Source of the DNA: CAYSWV01 sp964434865
GTDB taxonomy: Bacteria > Cyanobacteriota > Cyanobacteriia > Thermostichales > Thermostichaceae
Assembly: GCA_964434865.1 (NCBI GenBank)
Contig: CAYSWV010000001.1
Location: 153,888 to 217,887, forward strand
Direction of reading: 5' to 3'
DNA: 64,000 bases
The notes beneath the pieces are model-generated. The model worked only from the letters and a program-made list of their open reading frames with translations, ran no database searches and was not told the DNA's origin. How positions within the stretch are numbered: the stretch's first letter is position 1; each line of letters opens with the position of its first letter. Below are positions 61,835-64,000 of this stretch, in pieces. The translations under genes and the position numbers were made by a program.

Positions 61835-62173
61835 TTAGTAAACTCCAACTTCAAATGAGTCATTATCAACTTCACAAGCTGCTTCATAGTTGTCGGCAAC
61901 CGGGTTACGTCGCCACCGCCAAGCAAAGCAAGGCTCTAAAACATCATCAGGCACGCCGTCTGTGGTAGCTTGCGCCATAAAATAGCCTTGATCCACTTTG
62001 ACTGCGGCAGGATTGAGAGGAAGGGCTAGTAGGGGTTGGTGAGAAGGCAGCTCTGAAGTGGGAGTGCTGGAAAATACAGTTTGAGCCGTAGTCTGATCGG
62101 ATTGTGCAGCTTGAGGCTGTAGGGCAGGATCAGATGTTCGCAATGATGCAAGTAGTAGTAGTTCTTCTAGCAT
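61835..62173 (-). CDS. Small protein of unknown function upstream of the glycosyltransferase
   Basis: 112 residues, no family I recognise. The N-terminus (MLEELLLLASLR) may be an amphipathic helix, the middle is Pro/Gln/Thr-rich, and the C-terminal 45 residues (AQATTDGVPDDVLEPCFAWRWRRNP, split by short turns) look like a small ordered module with two cysteines and three tryptophans or prolines around WRWRRNP. A strong GGAGG site 6 bases before the ATG supports real translation. It ends 3 bases before the glycosyltransferase start, so the two probably act together. Role unknown. Confidence 0.65.
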   Translation of the reverse strand: MLEELLLLASLRTSDPALQPQAAQSDQTTAQTVFSSTPTSELPSHQPLLALPLNPAAVKVDQGYFMAQATTDGVPDDVLEPCFAWRWRRNPVADNYEAACEVDNDSFEVGVY

Positions 62174-62214
62174 TTGATCCTCCAGATTGACATACGAGAT
62201 CTATCAAAAATTAG

Positions 62215-63612
62215 CTACGCTTTCAACTCACCCACCGACTGATCAAGAGGTAAGTTTCGAATCGAGCGATCCAGCAGTTCCATGGGATGCAAGAGTGGGG
62301 CTTGGGGCAAGAGATGGTGAGGTTGCTCGCTTTGCTCAAGGTGCTTCAACAGCTGCGTCCGACACCCAATATTGGATGATACGATCACCTCCGCTTTGGT
62401 ATTTAGCAGATTGGTAATCTTTTGTTGGCCTAAAGCTTCGCCCACGTCAGGTTGAAGGATATTATAAACGCCAGCACTGCCACAACAAAGAGCGGCATCA
62501 ACGGGCTCACGCAATTTAGTATTGGGGATTTGCTTCAAGAGTTGCCGGGGCTGTAAGCTAATTTTTTGACCATGTAGCATATGGCAAGCATCCTGATAGA
62601 CCAACGTTAGAGTTTCGCCATTAGCCTTAAGAGGATGGAGTTCAGCTGTTAACCCCACATCAGCCAAGAACTCTTGAATATCTTTCACTTTGGCTGTGAA
62701 GGCCTCGGCTTTGGCCGCATACTTCGGATCATCAGCTAGCAAGCGACCGTATTCTTTTAAAGTATGACCACATCCTGAAGCATTGATCAAAATAGCATCT
62801 AAGTCGAAGTCTTCAAAAGTATCGATGAGGCGGCGAGCGAAAGTCAGGGCCTGATCTTCACACCCCTGGTGGTGGGATAATGCGCCACAACAACCTTGGA
62901 CGGGGGGGATCACCACCTCACAGCCATTAGCTGTTAAGACCTGCACCGTGGCCTGATTCACTTCAGGAGCAAACAAACGTTGCACACAACCCAAGATCAC
63001 ACCTACCCGGAATCGAGTTGATCCTGAAGCGGCTATCCTGGTGGGAAACGACTCTGGGATCAGATTATCTAAGGTGAGCTGAGGCAGAATCGACTCCATA
63101 GCCCCCAGTTGGGGAAGCCACTTGGAAAGTATCTGACTGCGGCGGATCAATGATTGCAAGCCTGACTTTTGATACAGCAGGAAGGGTAACAGTAAGGGGC
63201 GCAACCGGTTGGGATAGGGGAATAAATTAAAGATCAAAGTCCGGACTAACACTTCAGACCATGAGCGTGGATGCTGACGTTGAACTTGAGATCGAGTCGC
63301 TTCAATCAGCTTGTCATATTGCACGCCAGATGGACAGGCTGACACGCAAGCTAAACACCCCAGGCAACTATCAAAATGCGACACTGTGGCGGGTGAGAGA
63401 TCGATCAGGCCTTCGTTGATGGCATCCATTTGGTAGATCCGACCCCGAGGCGAATCGGTTTCTTTGCCAATGACTCGATAGCTAGGGCAGGTGGTCAGGC
63501 AAAAGCCACAGTGTACACAAGCATCGATCAGGGTGGGATCAGGAGGATTGTGCGGATCAAAACCTTGTTTGGGGTCTCCACTTGGTGATTGCGGGTTATT
63601 TAACATTGTCAT
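62215..63612 (-). CDS. glcF: Glycolate dehydrogenase iron-sulfur subunit (GlcF)
   Basis: 465 residues from the ATG at 63612, preceded by GGGAGG; an in-frame GTG at 63618 overlaps that site. Two 4Fe-4S ferredoxin motifs are present: CVHCGFCLTTCP (near 35-46) and CLGCLACVSACP (near 88-99). Two CCG domains follow (GCCGALSHHQG near 242 and ALCCGSAGVYN near 385). This matches GlcF, which works with GlcD/GlcE to oxidise photorespiratory glycolate to glyoxylate. The partner subunits are not in the window. Assignment against other CCG-domain dehydrogenase subunits (LutA, GlpC) rests on overall layout and is strong. Confidence 0.93.
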   Translation of the reverse strand: MTMLNNPQSPSGDPKQGFDPHNPPDPTLIDACVHCGFCLTTCPSYRVIGKETDSPRGRIYQMDAINEGLIDLSPATVSHFDSCLGCLACVSACPSGVQYDKLIEATRSQVQRQHPRSWSEVLVRTLIFNLFPYPNRLRPLLLPFLLYQKSGLQSLIRRSQILSKWLPQLGAMESILPQLTLDNLIPESFPTRIAASGSTRFRVGVILGCVQRLFAPEVNQATVQVLTANGCEVVIPPVQGCCGALSHHQGCEDQALTFARRLIDTFEDFDLDAILINASGCGHTLKEYGRLLADDPKYAAKAEAFTAKVKDIQEFLADVGLTAELHPLKANGETLTLVYQDACHMLHGQKISLQPRQLLKQIPNTKLREPVDAALCCGSAGVYNILQPDVGEALGQQKITNLLNTKAEVIVSSNIGCRTQLLKHLEQSEQPHHLLPQAPLLHPMELLDRSIRNLPLDQSVGELKA

Positions 63613-64000
63613 CAACACCTCCCATCGATCCCTTAACGCTCAGGACTAACAGCGATTCCAATTGCATGGTAGACCGAAAATCCAATAGGGGTCTCTATGT
63701 ACGGGTAACTCTAACCATCCTCGCAAACTCTCTGAAACATCAACCCCAGATCTGAGGACAGCAAGCCCAACCCTCGAACCCTCAAGCTCAGAACCCGGAC
63801 CCTCAAGCTTCAGAACCCGGACCCTCAAGCTCAGAACTCGGACCCTCAACCTTCAGAATCCGGACCCTCAAGCCCAACCCTCAAGCCGTCAAGCCCAATC
63901 CTCAAGCCGTCAAGCACAAAACTCGAACCCTCAAGCTAAAAAAACCAGAAAAACAAGAATCATAAATCGGAAAATAAATCAAAACCATAGAACAAGCAAT
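63613..64000. other. Terminal non-coding region with minisatellite and A-rich end
   Basis: No supported gene. A 67-codon open frame on the minus strand (63646-63849) partly overlies the repeat array and is not called. The last 60 bases are strongly A-rich. Confidence 0.55.
63779..63937. repeat. Alternating 21/22-bp tandem repeat
   Basis: Successive units beginning CCCTCAAG: 63779-63799 (21 bp), 63800-63821 (22), 63822-63842 (21), 63843-63864 (22), then shortened and diverged copies (63865-63937). A typical unit is CCCTCAAGCTCAGAACCCGG plus A. The last copies lose the AGAACCCGGA part and show CCGTCAAGC instead. Confidence 0.88.

Noticed and set aside
63646..63849. 67-codon minus-strand frame near the window end
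   Set aside because: It partly overlies the 21/22-bp repeat and shows repeat-driven composition with no family pattern.
1..64000. CRISPR array, prophage or insertion sequence
   Set aside because: The tandem repeats have no regular unique spacers, and I saw no transposase, integrase, Cas or phage structural genes.

Overview
The window is cyanobacterial chromosome. The clearest marker is psaE, encoding a photosystem I stromal subunit (46657-46890). It is supported by a glycolate dehydrogenase iron-sulfur subunit (glcF), DUF3531, DUF2949, DUF502, a TxlA/HCF164-like thioredoxin, an SLH-domain envelope protein, a UPF0182 protein and giant GAF/PAS histidine kinases. Base composition is intermediate. 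GATC is clearly over-represented (19 copies by hand count in the first 1,455 bases, against about 6 expected at equal base frequencies), yet I noticed only two exact HIP1 octamers (GCGATCGC). I cannot name the genus. A 100-N run at 58995-59094 shows that this is a draft scaffold.

Layout. 1-9.9 kb: a cut flotillin, a DUF2949 protein, a b561-like cytochrome, a secreted esterase, a nine-copy 21-bp minisatellite, a coiled-coil membrane protein, two tandem MscS channels and tex. 9.9-13.9 kb: a cupin plus cysteine hydrolase pair, a small conserved protein, an isoaspartyl peptidase and an SDR. 13.9-20.5 kb: a TPR protein, a propeller-transglutaminase fusion, DUF502, SRPBCC and a PRC-barrel protein whose C-terminal tail is separated by two in-frame stops beside an 18-base G tract. 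20.7-26.1 kb: a GT4 glycosyltransferase, UPF0182 and an SLH protein. 26.1-41.1 kb: a signalling block of three very large kinases (about 1130, 1563 and 1605 aa), with a Lys20/Thermus-type homocitrate synthase and a DUF1330 protein between the first two. 41.6-51.6 kb: a small protein, a TrpD paralogue, a flavin-binding PPOX-like protein, EI24, a VWA lipoprotein, psaE, mutM, trpD, a Ser/Thr kinase and ispE. 51.9-57.5 kb: a co-directional GldA/F/G-like ABC export cluster with DUF4340 and DUF3531. 57.5-64 kb: a membrane thioredoxin, a multi-pass membrane protein, a 14-bp repeat array containing the assembly gap, mgtE, a MurG-like glycosyltransferase with a small upstream gene, glcF and a terminal minisatellite.

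How the parts work together. Most genes are housekeeping (tex, trpD, ispE, mutM, mgtE, glcF, psaE) or envelope and osmotic functions (MscS pair, SLH, DUF502, UPF0182, flotillin). The units most likely to hold new biology are the cupin/hydrolase pair, the propeller-transglutaminase/TPR/DUF502 block, the homocitrate synthase/DUF1330 pair inside the sensory block, and the Gld-like ABC operon. Two structural habits stand out. Short tandem repeats with units of 14, 16, 18 and 21-22 bp recur. Convergent genes repeatedly share palindromic stop tetramers (CTAG or TTAA). I found no rRNA, tRNA, CRISPR array, insertion sequence, prophage or convincing riboswitch.
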